From the NCBI GenBank assembly GCA_965202845.1, contig OZ241856.1, forward strand, positions 124,001-188,000: DNA of 64,000 bases, read 5' to 3'. The DNA comes from CBDATA01 sp965202845 (GTDB taxonomy: Bacteria; Acidobacteriota; Vicinamibacteria; Marinacidobacterales; Marinacidobacteraceae). Below are positions 33,396 through 42,201 of the stretch, piece after piece; positions within the stretch are counted from its first letter, which is position 1, and every line of letters starts with the position of its first letter. The position numbers were made by a program, and so were the translations under genes. The notes beneath the pieces were generated by a model. That model was not told where the DNA came from, did no database searches, and was given only the letters and a program-made list of their open reading frames with translations.

Positions 33396-36300
33396 GTGAA
33401 CGAACGACGCTCTGGGAACCGGGTCCGGCTGGCCGCGGCGCTGGCGGTCGTCCTGCCTCTGGCGGTCGCCCTGTCGCTGGCGGCGCCGGCCGCCGCGCAG
33501 TACTTCATCCCGTTCTACGGGAAGAACAAGGTCAAGTACGACAAGCACGAATGGCAGGTCTACCGCTCCCCCCATTTCGACGTCTACTACTACCCGGAGA
33601 TGGAGGAGGAGCTGGGGAGGCTGGTCAGCTACGCCGAGAGCGCCTACGAAACGATTTCGGATCGGCTCAAGCACGAGATTCCGTTCTCGATTCCGCTGAT
33701 CCTCTACAAGACGTTCTCCGAGTTCGCGCAAACCAACCTGTCCCCGTCGGAGATTCCGGAGGGAGTGGGCGCCTTCGCCGAATCCACCCGCGACCGGATG
33801 GTGATTCCGATCGACAATCCGCCGGACGAGCTCCAGGAGCTGTTCCTTCACGAGCTCACCCACATCTTCGAGTTCGACATCGTTCCCCGCTCGCTGTTCC
33901 GGCAGACGGTGCCGCTGTGGATCGACGAGGGGCTGGCCACGTACATGGAGGGCGAGTGGGACCCGCTCGACCTGATGACGGTGCGCGACGCCGCGGTGAC
34001 CGACGAGATTCCAACCTTCCAGGAGCTGAACCAGGCGTTTTCCCGGACGCCGTATTCCTTCGGCGCCTCGATCTTCAACTTCATGGAGGAGCGGTTCGGC
34101 GAGGAGGGGGTGCGCCAGTTCGTCTTTTCGCTGCGCCGGGCGGTCACCGGGGGCGTGAGCGAGGAGGTCTACGAACAGGCTTTCCGCATGACGGACGAGG
34201 AGTTCTACCGGGAGTACCGACGCTGGGTGAAGGAGCGGTTCAAGCCCTGGCGCGACAAGGAAATCCCCGAGGACTACAGCCTGGACATCTCGCCGAACAG
34301 GGGGAGATACGTCGGCGCCATCTCGGCGGCGCATTCCCCCTCCGGGGAGCTCATCGCCGCGCTCTCCGGCAACCGCCGGGAGTCCGAATACGACGTGGTG
34401 CTCCTTTCGGCGCAGGACGGGGAGGTGATCCGCAACCTGACTCCGGGCTATGCCGGCGAGTTCATCAATGTGGTGGGCCTCAGCGGCGAGGACCAGCTCA
34501 TCGGCCGCAACCTGAGCTGGACCCCCGACGGCGCCGAAGTCGCCTTTTTCGGCAAGTTCCGCAAGCGGCGGGCGCTTTTGTTCGCCGACGTGGTGGAGTC
34601 GCGGATCGTGCGGCGGATCGAGATGCCGCTGGACCGGGCCACCTTCCCCCACGTCGGCCCCGGAGGCGAGTGGGTGTACTTCGCCGCGCTCCGGAACGGG
34701 ATCGGGGACATCTACCGCGTCCACATCCGGACCGAGGAGATCGAAAACCTCACCAACGACGATTTTTACGACAAGTTCCCGACGGTGAGTCCCGACGGCG
34801 AGTGGCTCTACTACAGCCGCCGGATCAGCGGCTACGACAAGCTGTATCGCCTGCGCATCGCCGACGGCGAAAAGGAACAGGTCACCTTCGGAACCTTCCA
34901 CGACGTGGCCCCGATCTTCGCGCCGAACGGGAAGGACCTCGTCTACTCCTCGAACGAGGACGACGACATCTTCAACATCCGGGTGCTGGACACCGAAACC
35001 GGCGACATCCTGCAGTACACCGACGTGCTGGGCGGCAACTTCGCTCCCAGCGTGATCATCGATCCCGAAACCGGGGCCGAGACGCTCTTGTTCACCAGCT
35101 ACTACAAGGGTAACTGGGGACTCCACACGCTCGAAATGGACGAGCCGGTCAAGGAGATCCCGTCCGACATGATCGCCCGCACGTCCGGGCCGGTCATCGA
35201 CTTCGTCCCGATCGTGGACCACCAGGTCATCAGCGAGAACAAGCGGCGGAAGACCCGCTTCGAGAAGCTCTTCCTCGACGGGCCGCCCCCCATCACCGCC
35301 GGGTTCACCAGCGACGGCGACTTTCTGGGCGGCACCGCGATTTCGCTCTCCGACGTGCTGGGTGACGACCGGATTTCCTTCACCGCCTACTCGGTCCGCA
35401 ACTACCGCATCTACAACGCTCAGTATGCGAATCTCTCCGGGCGGCTGCAGTACGCGGTCGAGGTCCACGACAACACCTCCTTCTTCTATCCGCTGCTGCC
35501 CTACTACATCTCGAACGCCTGGTCGCGGGCCGACAGCATCGGGACCATCCGCTCGTCGGGGGCGTCGGCGCGGGCGCTCTATCCGCTGAGTCGATTCCGG
35601 CGGCTGGAGATGGGCGCCGGCTACGACTACCAGAGCTCGGGTTTCGAAAACGTGTACCTCCGCCCCGGCGAGGACCCGCTGTTTCCGTCGCAGTACGTGG
35701 ACCAGTACGCGGACTTCTATTCGCGCATCTTCCCCAGCGGACACCTGCTTCCGTTCCGATTCGCCTTCGTCCAGGAGACGACCCGGTTCCGCCAGCTGGG
35801 GCCGGCGGTCTTCCCCCAGGCCGGCAGCACCATCATGGCCGGCGTCGAGTGGTCGCCCGGCGGCCCGTTCCTCTCGCGCACCACCTTCAACCTGGACGCC
35901 CGCAAGTACATCCAGGTGACCTCGGCGAGCCTGCTGGCGGCGCGCATTCGCTGGTTCCACAGCCTGGGCGATGCGCCCGGCTTCGTCTGGTTCGGCGGCA
36001 ACGGCGAGCTGCGCGGCTACAACCTCTATTCGTTCTCCGGCAACCGCGGCGGGCACGCCACCGTGGAATTCCGGTTCCCGATCGTCGACGCCGCGCTCAC
36101 TCCGCTGGGCGTGATCGGGCCGATCCGCGGCAGCTTGTTCATGGACGCCGGCGGCGCCGCCTACGCCGGCGACCCGCTGTCCTTCTATTCCAGCGAACGC
36201 CGGGAGTCCCGCCTCGGCCGGCTCTGCGGCCCGCGGAACGTCGCGACGTGCATCTCCGAGGGCGGCGGCCTCGACGACTTCGTCGCCGCCTACGGAATGG

Positions 36301-36416
36301 GCGCCCGCGTCTATTTCCTGGGGCTGCCGCTCAACGTCGCCTGGTCCCGGAGGACCGACTTCGCGACCACCATTCCCGGATGGAAGTTCGACTTCTGGCT
36401 GGGCTGGCCGTTCTGA
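33396..36416 (+). CDS. Peptidase_MA-like / PD40 propeller / beta-barrel outer-membrane fusion protein
   Basis: A 1006-residue protein with signal peptide (ALSLAAPAAAQ). Residues 30-270 resemble a zinc metallopeptidase of the gluzincin type: HELTH at 152-156 with a third ligand in WIDEGLATYMEG (Glu178). Residues 290-610 hold PD40/TolB-like propeller blades (SPDGEWLYYSRRISGYDKLYRL, APNGKDLVYSSNEDDDIFNI). The remaining 390 residues look like an Omp85/surface-antigen-type beta-barrel, with a glycine-rich GELRGYNLYSFSGNRGG block and a terminal aromatic WPF. GTG 33396 follows AAAGGGGA; the frame open further upstream is a shadow. A surface-anchored protease is the simplest reading, but this is inference. 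Confidence 0.8.
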   Translation: MNERRSGNRVRLAAALAVVLPLAVALSLAAPAAAQYFIPFYGKNKVKYDKHEWQVYRSPHFDVYYYPEMEEELGRLVSYAESAYETISDRLKHEIPFSIPLILYKTFSEFAQTNLSPSEIPEGVGAFAESTRDRMVIPIDNPPDELQELFLHELTHIFEFDIVPRSLFRQTVPLWIDEGLATYMEGEWDPLDLMTVRDAAVTDEIPTFQELNQAFSRTPYSFGASIFNFMEERFGEEGVRQFVFSLRRAVTGGVSEEVYEQAFRMTDEEFYREYRRWVKERFKPWRDKEIPEDYSLDISPNRGRYVGAISAAHSPSGELIAALSGNRRESEYDVVLLSAQDGEVIRNLTPGYAGEFINVVGLSGEDQLIGRNLSWTPDGAEVAFFGKFRKRRALLFADVVESRIVRRIEMPLDRATFPHVGPGGEWVYFAALRNGIGDIYRVHIRTEEIENLTNDDFYDKFPTVSPDGEWLYYSRRISGYDKLYRLRIADGEKEQVTFGTFHDVAPIFAPNGKDLVYSSNEDDDIFNIRVLDTETGDILQYTDVLGGNFAPSVIIDPETGAETLLFTSYYKGNWGLHTLEMDEPVKEIPSDMIARTSGPVIDFVPIVDHQVISENKRRKTRFEKLFLDGPPPITAGFTSDGDFLGGTAISLSDVLGDDRISFTAYSVRNYRIYNAQYANLSGRLQYAVEVHDNTSFFYPLLPYYISNAWSRADSIGTIRSSGASARALYPLSRFRRLEMGAGYDYQSSGFENVYLRPGEDPLFPSQYVDQYADFYSRIFPSGHLLPFRFAFVQETTRFRQLGPAVFPQAGSTIMAGVEWSPGGPFLSRTTFNLDARKYIQVTSASLLAARIRWFHSLGDAPGFVWFGGNGELRGYNLYSFSGNRGGHATVEFRFPIVDAALTPLGVIGPIRGSLFMDAGGAAYAGDPLSFYSSERRESRLGRLCGPRNVATCISEGGGLDDFVAAYGMGARVYFLGLPLNVAWSRRTDFATTIPGWKFDFWLGWPF

Positions 36417-37704
36417 TCCGCGTCCCGGCCGCGAACCAGGCGGCGACGGCGACCGGCGGCAGGTACTCCAGCAGCCGGAGCGTCGGGGAGAGAACCCAGG
36501 GGTCCCCGGCGGGCGCGCTCCAGAACGGCCCGTAGCTCAGAACCACCGTCGCGCTGAGCGTCAGCGCGGCGGCGAAGAGCGCCCGGCGCTCCGGGTGGAG
36601 CAGGGCGAACGCCAGCACCCACAGCAGGTACCACGGATGCGCGACCGGCGAGAGCAGGAAGACGCTCCCGGCGAGGATCGCGCAGGCGAGCGACGGACGG
36701 GTCCGCAGGGTCCAAAGCGCCAGGAGCAGCAGCGCGAGGAGCATGCCGACCGCCGGACGGGCGAAAGCGCCGGCGAGCGCTTCGATTCCGAAAAAGAGGC
36801 TTTCGTTGAACCGCCAGTGGCGCGCGTAGTGGATCAGGCTGAAGGTCAGGTCGGACCATCGAAAGGGCAGCGCCGCCAGTCCGGCGACGGCGAGCGCGGC
36901 GCCGAGCGCGAGGAGTATCCGGCGCGGCGAGCCGCCCGCCGCCCGGCGCAGCAGCAGGGGGAGCGCCGCGAATCCGGCGAGCTTGGCGAGGCCGGAAAAC
37001 GCCGCGAGGACGGCCGCGCCGGTCGCCCATCTCCGTTCGGCCGCCAGCACGCCGAAGACCAGCAGGCCGATGCCCAGCGCATCCAGGTGTCCACTCCCGG
37101 CGATTTCGGTCAGCGGCAGCGGATTCCAGATCCAGGCGGTCAGAAGCAGCGGATTCGTCAGCCCCCGTTCCCGGAGCAGCAGCCCCAGACCCAGCACCAG
37201 CAGCGCCTCGCATCCGACCAGCGCCGCCTTCAGGAAGCGCGGGTCGGTCGAGAGACTGGTGAGGCCGTATCCGAAGAGCTGGGCGAGCGGGGGGTAGATC
37301 GCCGGCAGTCTTTCGTAGTCCACCCGCGCCCGGATTTCCGGCAGCGCGGCGCCCAGTTCGGCGAGCGCCGGGTGGTCCGGGGGCAGGGCCCAGGGGTCGT
37401 GCCCGGCGGCGAGGACCCGTCCCTCCCAGATCACCCGGTGGATGTCCCCGGAAAGCACTGGCGGGGTCAGCGTGAAGGCGACCCGGGCGAGGAGCGCCGC
37501 CGCCAGAACCAGGCGGAATCCCCGCCCGCCCGCTCCTTTGGGGTTGCGGAGCGCGGAAGCCAGAACCAGGCCGAGCGGGAGGACCAGCAGCAGGTGGAGG
37601 GCGGCGTGCGCCAGGAATCCGGCGCGGCTGGCGAGCGACCAGGCGAGCAGCAGGGCGAGGATCAGGTGGAGGGCGGCGAGCGGGGCGAGGCGGCGGAGGG
37701 GCAC
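36331..37704 (-). CDS. GT87 / DUF2029-like polyprenyl-phosphate-dependent glycosyltransferase, membrane
   Basis: A 457-residue polytopic membrane protein with about ten hydrophobic helices. LSGDIHRVIWEGRVLAAGHDPW near the N-terminus (Asp in the first loop) and IYPPLAQLFGYGL are typical of GT-C mannosyltransferases of the GT87/alpha-(1->6) mannopyranosyltransferase type. These use lipid-linked sugars on the outer side of the membrane. GTG start at 37704. Its 3' end overlaps the convergent barrel gene by 86 bases, and the resulting Arg/Ser-rich tail is probably not conserved. It is divergent from the GT2 gene with only 59 bases between. Confidence 0.78.
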   Translation of the reverse strand: MPLRRLAPLAALHLILALLLAWSLASRAGFLAHAALHLLLVLPLGLVLASALRNPKGAGGRGFRLVLAAALLARVAFTLTPPVLSGDIHRVIWEGRVLAAGHDPWALPPDHPALAELGAALPEIRARVDYERLPAIYPPLAQLFGYGLTSLSTDPRFLKAALVGCEALLVLGLGLLLRERGLTNPLLLTAWIWNPLPLTEIAGSGHLDALGIGLLVFGVLAAERRWATGAAVLAAFSGLAKLAGFAALPLLLRRAAGGSPRRILLALGAALAVAGLAALPFRWSDLTFSLIHYARHWRFNESLFFGIEALAGAFARPAVGMLLALLLLALWTLRTRPSLACAILAGSVFLLSPVAHPWYLLWVLAFALLHPERRALFAAALTLSATVVLSYGPFWSAPAGDPWVLSPTLRLLEYLPPVAVAAWFAAGTRIRTASPARSRTSIREWWSRSRSSGTRRR

Positions 37705-37763
37705 GAGACGAGGCGCCTATCGTCTCCCTTTGGAGTGGAGCGTGCGCGAGAATCCCCGGTCCC

Positions 37764-39275
37764 GTGCCCTTCGCCGACGTCGTTCTGACCGCCTGGTTCA
37801 CGACGCTCCTCCTGCTCGCCGGGTTCGGCTGGCATCGCTACCGGCTGGTGTGGATTCTCTTCCGCAGGTGGGAGCGGGCGCGGGAGGGGACGCGCCGTCT
37901 CGCCGCCCGGGGGGCGCCCCGGCTGGAGGCGGACCCGCCGTCGGTGCTGGTGCAGCTCCCGGTCTTCAACGAGCGGTACGTGCTGGAGCGGCTGCTCCGG
38001 GCGGTCGCCGCGCTCGACTATCCGCGCTCCCGGCTCACCGTGCAGGTGCTCGACGACTCCACCGACGACACCACCGAAATCGCCGCGCGCCTGGTGGAGG
38101 AACAGCGCGCCGCCGGCCTTGCCATCGAGCACATCCATCGCAAGGAGCGGGCGGGATTCAAGGCCGGCGCGCTCCAGGCGGGTCTGGAGGCGTCCGACGC
38201 TCCGCTGGTGGCGGTGTTCGACGCCGACTTCGTTCCGCAGCCGGACTTCCTGCGGCGCATCGTCCCCTATCTTCTCGCCGACCGCCGGGTCGGGATGGTC
38301 CAGGCCCGCTGGGGGCATCTGAACCGTCGCTACTCGTTGCTCACCGGAGTCCAGGCGGTGCTTCTCGACGGGCACTTCATCGCCGAGCACGGCGGCCGGC
38401 ACGCCGCCGGGTGCTGGTTCAACTTCAACGGGACCGCCGGGGTCTGGCGCCGGGACGCCATCGCCGACGCCGGCGGCTGGGAGGGCGACACCCTCACCGA
38501 GGATCTGGACCTCTCCTACCGGGCGCAGCTTCGCGGCTGGCGGTTCGTCTTCGCCCCGGAGATCGAGGCGCCCGCCGAGCTGCCGGTCTCCATGAACGCC
38601 TTCAAGGTCCAGCAGCGTCGCTGGGCCAAGGGGTCGCTGCAGACCGCCCGCAAGCTGCTGCCGCAGATCCTCGCGGCGAAGCTGCCGCTCCGGGTGCGGC
38701 TGGAGGCGTTCGTCCACCTTTCCGGAAACCTCTGCTACGTGCTCATGGCGATTCTGAGCCTGCTGATGATCCCCGCGATGGTCGCCCGGGCCAGCACCGG
38801 GCTCGAGGAGATGGCGCTGCTGGACATTCCCATCTTCGCCGCCGCCACCCTTTCGGTGGTCTCGTTTTACACCGCCTCCGCATGGCGCCTTCGCCGGATG
38901 CAGCCGGGGCGATCCGGGCGTCGCGCCTTCTTCGCCGCGATCCGCCACATCCCGGCGGCCCTGGGAGTCGGGATCGGCCTGTCGTTCAGCAACGCCGTAG
39001 CGGTCCTGGAGGGGATCGCCGGACGCCGGACGCCGTTCGAGCGCACGCCCAAGTACGGCGTCTCGAAATCCGGCGAGGCGTGGCGGGGGAAGCGATACCG
39101 TACCCGAACCGCTGCGGTTACCCTCCTTGAAGTCATGCTCGGTCTGGCCCTGCTTCTGGCGACCGGATATGCGGTCGCGCTCGGCATGATCGCGTCCGCT
39201 CCGTTCCTCCTGCTCTTCGCCTTCGGCTACCTCCAGGTGGGGCGCCAGTCGCTCGCCGAGGGAGGGGCCGGGTGA
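37764..39275 (+). CDS. Processive GT2 glycosyltransferase, cellulose-synthase-like
   Basis: A 503-residue membrane protein: one N-terminal helix, a GT-A domain with VLVQLPVFNE, LDDSTDDTTE, VFDADFVPQPDFL (DxD), TEDLDLSYRAQLRGW (TED) and QQRRWAKG (Q-x-x-R-W), then four C-terminal helices. These are the full D, DxD, TED, QxxRW signatures of processive beta-glycosyltransferases (CsbB/BcsA-like). It probably polymerises or transfers sugars for an exopolysaccharide. GTG start at 37764. The following TPR gene overlaps by GTGA. Confidence 0.9.
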   Translation: MPFADVVLTAWFTTLLLLAGFGWHRYRLVWILFRRWERAREGTRRLAARGAPRLEADPPSVLVQLPVFNERYVLERLLRAVAALDYPRSRLTVQVLDDSTDDTTEIAARLVEEQRAAGLAIEHIHRKERAGFKAGALQAGLEASDAPLVAVFDADFVPQPDFLRRIVPYLLADRRVGMVQARWGHLNRRYSLLTGVQAVLLDGHFIAEHGGRHAAGCWFNFNGTAGVWRRDAIADAGGWEGDTLTEDLDLSYRAQLRGWRFVFAPEIEAPAELPVSMNAFKVQQRRWAKGSLQTARKLLPQILAAKLPLRVRLEAFVHLSGNLCYVLMAILSLLMIPAMVARASTGLEEMALLDIPIFAAATLSVVSFYTASAWRLRRMQPGRSGRRAFFAAIRHIPAALGVGIGLSFSNAVAVLEGIAGRRTPFERTPKYGVSKSGEAWRGKRYRTRTAAVTLLEVMLGLALLLATGYAVALGMIASAPFLLLFAFGYLQVGRQSLAEGGAG

Positions 39276-39853
39276 CGCCGCTCCTCCAGCGCGTCCTCTT
39301 CTTCGGGGCCGGGCTGGTCTTCGGGGTGGCGGTCGGCCTGTTGCTCGGTCCGTCGCTCGGTCCGTCGCTCGGTCCGTCGCCGCCGGAAGCCCCGCGCCCC
39401 CCGCCGGTTTCCGACCCAGTGGTGACGGAAGTGGACGCCGCCCGCCTCGAGGAGCGGATGGCCGCGGTGCGGGAGGCGCCCGATGACCCCGAAGCCCGGG
39501 CCCAAGTCGCGGAGCTCTACCTGGAGGTCCGGAATTTCCAGGATGCGGTGTACTGGTTCCAGCAGGCGCACAACCTGGCCCCCGGCGACCCGGACATCCG
39601 CAGCCGCCTGGCGTTCGCCCGGATCGGAGTCGGCGACGTGGAGGCCGCCAAGGCCGAATTCGAGGCGATTCTGGCCGAGGATCCGGATCACGCCGACAGC
39701 CTGCTGGCGATGGGGAGGCTCAAGCTCTACCTCGACCAGGACATCGACGCCGGAATCCGCTACTGGGAGCGGCTGGTCGAGGCGGCGCCCGGCTCGGCGG
39801 CGGCCGCGGCGGTGCGCGAAGAGCTCGAGGCGCTCCGGCGCGCCCATCCGTAG
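39272..39853 (+). CDS. Membrane-anchored TPR protein
   Basis: A 193-residue protein with an N-terminal transmembrane segment (VLFFGAGLVFGVAVGLLLG) followed by a GPSL repeat and a Pro-rich linker, then TPR units (NFQDAVYWFQQAHNLAPGDP, GDVEAAKAEFEAILAEDPDH, YLDQDIDAGIRYWERLVEAAPG). This resembles the C-terminal part of CcmI-type TPR proteins but no cytochrome c genes are nearby. The GTG start overlaps the GT2 stop. The DNA encoding GPSLGPSLGPS is a short tandem repeat (ggtccgtcgctc units at about 39347-39378). Confidence 0.8.
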   Translation: MTPLLQRVLFFGAGLVFGVAVGLLLGPSLGPSLGPSPPEAPRPPPVSDPVVTEVDAARLEERMAAVREAPDDPEARAQVAELYLEVRNFQDAVYWFQQAHNLAPGDPDIRSRLAFARIGVGDVEAAKAEFEAILAEDPDHADSLLAMGRLKLYLDQDIDAGIRYWERLVEAAPGSAAAAAVREELEALRRAHP

Positions 39854-39871
39854 GGGAGGAACCCGGCCGCC

Positions 39872-40096
39872 TTGCTCCGCTTCCTCCAGTTCCTGCTCGT
39901 CCTGGTGTTCGCGCGGATTCTGTGGGGCGCGCTGCGGATGATCCTGGCGCGCCCCCGGCCGGCCGGCTCCGGGGAAATCCGGTCGGGAACCGCGCTGGTG
40001 CGCTGCGATCGCTGCGGGGTGCACGCGCCGGCGGAGCGGATCCGCCGCGTCGGCGACGCCAACCTCTGCTCCCGGACCTGCGCCGGAGGGGAGTGA
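39872..40096 (+). CDS. Small membrane protein with C-terminal Cys cluster
   Basis: A 74-residue protein: one hydrophobic helix at the N-terminus (FLQFLLVLVFARILWGAL), then CDRCGVHAPAERIRRVGDANLCSRTC, whose CxxC and CxxxC-type cysteines could bind zinc. It resembles small PP0621-like membrane proteins. The start is TTG 39872, so the N-terminus is less sure. It lies between the TPR gene and the racemase-family gene in the same direction. Confidence 0.55.
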   Translation: MLRFLQFLLVLVFARILWGALRMILARPRPAGSGEIRSGTALVRCDRCGVHAPAERIRRVGDANLCSRTCAGGE

Positions 40097-40100
40097 CCGC

Positions 40101-41156
40101 GTGCGTTCCCGGCGGGTCCTCCACGCAGTGGACCTGCACGCCGCCGGGGAACCGGGGCGGGTCCTCGTCGGCGGCGTCCTCGATGCGCCGGGCGCCAGCA
40201 TGTTCGAGAAGATGCAGCACCTGGAACGGCACGGCGACGGGCTGCGGAAGCTGATGCTGCGCGAGCCCAGGGGGTTTCCCGCCTCCAACTGCAACCTGAT
40301 CCTGCCGCCGACCACCAGCGAGGCGGATGCCGGCTTCGTGATCATGGAGCAGACCGAGTACCCGCCGATGTCGGGCACCAACACAATCTGCGTGGTGACC
40401 GCGCTGCTCGAGACCGGCATGCTTCCGGCCGCCGAACCCACCACCGATCTGGTGCTCGAAACGCCGGCGGGCCTCATCGAGGCGCGGGCGACGGTGGAGG
40501 GCGGGAAGGTGACCGGGGTCCGCTTCGAGAACGTCCCGGCGTTTCCGGTGCATCTGGGCGCCCGCGTCGAGATCCCGACGCTCGGCGAGGTTGAGGTGGA
40601 TGTTGCCTGGGGAGGGATGTTCTACGCCATCGCCAGCGCCGAACGATTCGGTCTCGTCATCGCCCCCGAACACGGGCGGGAGCTGGCCCGGATCGGCGCG
40701 ATGGTGAAGCAGGCGGCGCGGGAGCAGCTCGAAGCGGTCCATCCGGAGAACCCCGAAGTGCGCCGGGTGAGCATCGGCCAGCTGGCCGGACCCTGGGACC
40801 GCGCCCGGGGCGTCGCTTCCAATGCGGTCACGGTGGCGACCGGCGCGCTCGACTGGGAGCGCCCGGAGACCTGGACCGGGGCGCTGGATCGCTCCCCCTG
40901 CGGCACCGGAACCTCGGCGCGGATGGCCATCCTGCACGCCCGGGGCGAGCTGGACATCGGCGAACCCTTCCGCAACCGCGGCCCGGTGGGGACCGAGTTC
41001 CTCGGCCGGCTGACTGGGCGCACCGCGGTGGGCGGAGTTCCGGCGGTGCAGCCGGAGATCACCGGCGCCGCCTGGATCACCGGGATCGCCCAGTACCTGG
41101 TGGACCCCTCGGACCCCTTTCCAGAGGGGTTCACCGTCGGCGATATCTGGGGTTGA
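40101..41156 (+). CDS. Proline racemase family enzyme (hydroxyproline epimerase or trans-3-hydroxyproline dehydratase)
   Basis: A 351-residue member of the proline racemase superfamily. The two catalytic positions are visible: Ser91 in PPMSGTNT replaces the first Cys, while Cys267 in DRSPCGTGTSARMAI keeps the second. Within the family, Ser-Cys enzymes include 4-hydroxyproline epimerases and trans-3-hydroxy-L-proline dehydratases, whereas Cys-Cys marks true racemases and epimerases. The substrate is therefore probably a hydroxyproline. LDAPGASMFEKMQHLERHGDGLR is a conserved N-terminal block. GTG 40101 is 4 bases after the preceding stop. Confidence 0.85.
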   Translation: MRSRRVLHAVDLHAAGEPGRVLVGGVLDAPGASMFEKMQHLERHGDGLRKLMLREPRGFPASNCNLILPPTTSEADAGFVIMEQTEYPPMSGTNTICVVTALLETGMLPAAEPTTDLVLETPAGLIEARATVEGGKVTGVRFENVPAFPVHLGARVEIPTLGEVEVDVAWGGMFYAIASAERFGLVIAPEHGRELARIGAMVKQAAREQLEAVHPENPEVRRVSIGQLAGPWDRARGVASNAVTVATGALDWERPETWTGALDRSPCGTGTSARMAILHARGELDIGEPFRNRGPVGTEFLGRLTGRTAVGGVPAVQPEITGAAWITGIAQYLVDPSDPFPEGFTVGDIWG

Positions 41157-41190
41157 ACCGCCGAACGCCCGCTAGGCGGGTCGGGCGAGC

Positions 41191-41631
41191 CTATGTGGGC
41201 GAGACGCTGCCGATGGAGCCGGCACAGAAGGTCGTGGAGGGAAGGGTGGAGCAGAGCGCGGTCGAGAGCGTCCCGGCAGTGCTCAGCGTGCTCTCGCCGC
41301 CCCCGCCGGCAATCCTGCCCAGCTGTTCGTCGGTGAGGTTCGCGTTCGGGTCGGGAGGCAGGATGAAGTGCTGGAGTTCGTCGGTGTTGGCGACGACCCG
41401 CGCCTCCATGTCCGCGAATCCGGGCGACTCCATCCCGAAGGCGGCGAGGGCGTCCTCGCTGCCGCCGTCAATGGCGTCCCGGAATTCCCCGTCGTTCCGG
41501 TACCGGTCGGCGACCGCGAGAAACTCTTCGTATCTCTCGGTGGCCACGTCCACCGACTCCATCGCCGGGGACATGAATACCGAATCCAGGAAGTTCTGGG
41601 CATCCACGGGTTTCTGGTTGGCGTTGCTCAT
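41191..41631 (-). CDS. NHLP-leader RiPP precursor 1
   Basis: A 146-residue precursor. The leader is nitrile-hydratase-like: FLAVADRYRNDGEF, then VVANTDELQHFILPPDPN and LTDEQLGRIAGG. The double glycine at 109-110 is the expected cut site for the C39 peptidase-ABC at 45126-47318. The 36-residue core is rich in Ser/Thr/Gly, has two Cys (127 and 136) and contains LCSTLPSTTFC. Ser/Thr are substrates for the LanM-like dehydratase, and Cys for YcaO or thioether formation (inference). It has its own promoter at 41658-41686 and lies last in the precursor row. Confidence 0.9.
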   Translation of the reverse strand: MSNANQKPVDAQNFLDSVFMSPAMESVDVATERYEEFLAVADRYRNDGEFRDAIDGGSEDALAAFGMESPGFADMEARVVANTDELQHFILPPDPNANLTDEQLGRIAGGGGESTLSTAGTLSTALCSTLPSTTFCAGSIGSVSPT

Positions 41632-41657
41632 GGGTGTTTCCTCAGGGAATGGGCCGC

Positions 41658-41686
41658 AGCGTAGCCGTCCGGTTTGCGACTGTCAA
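41658..41686 (-). promoter_or_regulatory. Promoter of precursor 1
   Basis: On the - strand TTGACA (41686-41681), a 17-base spacer and TACGCT (41663-41658) form a strong sigma70-like promoter. The spacer (GTCGCAAACCGGACGGC) is nearly identical to those before precursors 3 and 5. Predicted start is about 20 bases before the ATG. Confidence 0.7.
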
Positions 41687-41721
41687 AAGCGTGCGACGGG
41701 GTTCTGGTCGGAGTCGCGCAT
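41683..41721 (-). pseudogene. Truncated NHLP precursor remnant (12 codons)
   Basis: Downstream of precursor 2, a reading frame MRDSDQNPVARF ends at TGA. Its first residues match the start of precursor 4 (MSDSNQNPAR), and the spacer before it (41722-41750) matches the spacer between precursors 5 and 4. It is therefore the stump of a fourth-type precursor that lost its body by deletion; the break runs directly into the promoter of precursor 1, whose -35 overlaps the stump's stop codon. Confidence 0.7.
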
Positions 41722-41750
41722 GGGAAGTCCCTTCCCCGGGAAGGGTGGGA

Positions 41751-42173
41751 TTACCCGACGGTGCTCAGGGTGGACGCAGTGGAGGGCAGGGTGGAGCACA
41801 TCAGGGTCGAAGCCGTCCCGATGCTGCTCAGGTTGGGTTCGGACCCGCCGGCGATGCTGCTCAGCTGTTCGTCGGTGAGGCTCGCGTTCGGGTCGGGAGG
41901 CATGATGAAGTGCCGGATCTCGTCGGTGTTGGCGACGACCCGCACGTCCATGTCCTGGAGTCCGGGCGTCTCCATCCCGAAGGCGGCGAAAGCGTCCTCG
42001 CGGCCGTCGTCGATGGCGCTCCGGAATTCCTCGTCGTTCCGGTACCGGTCGGCGACCGCGAGAAACTGCTCGTACCTCCCGGTGGCCACGTCCACCGACT
42101 CCGGCGTCGGGGACATGGACATCGAGCTCAGGAGGCCGAGAAGATTCGCGGGTTTCTGGTTGGCGTTGCTCAT
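41751..42173 (-). CDS. NHLP-leader RiPP precursor 2
   Basis: A 140-residue precursor with leader ending LTDEQLSSIAGG (Gly109-110) and a 30-residue core with one Cys (126) in TLMCSTLPSTASTLSTVG. Its core is identical to that of precursor 5, and the two proteins differ at only three leader positions, so they are recent duplicates. ATG 42173 is chosen because GGAGGGG lies 7 bases upstream; a TTG five codons earlier is less likely. Confidence 0.9.
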   Translation of the reverse strand: MSNANQKPANLLGLLSSMSMSPTPESVDVATGRYEQFLAVADRYRNDEEFRSAIDDGREDAFAAFGMETPGLQDMDVRVVANTDEIRHFIMPPDPNASLTDEQLSSIAGGSEPNLSSIGTASTLMCSTLPSTASTLSTVG

Positions 42174-42201
42174 GGGTGGCCCCTCCAAGGAGTATGGCTA
42201 C

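Noticed and set aside
33294..36056. 920-codon open frame on - strand
   Set aside because: Antisense to the peptidase-propeller-barrel gene; low-complexity Val/Asp/Arg pattern typical of a mirror frame.
39347..39378. Tandem repeat (GPSL codons) as a phase-variable tract
   Set aside because: The unit is a multiple of three and only about two and a half copies long, so it cannot cause frameshifts and is probably a simple linker.
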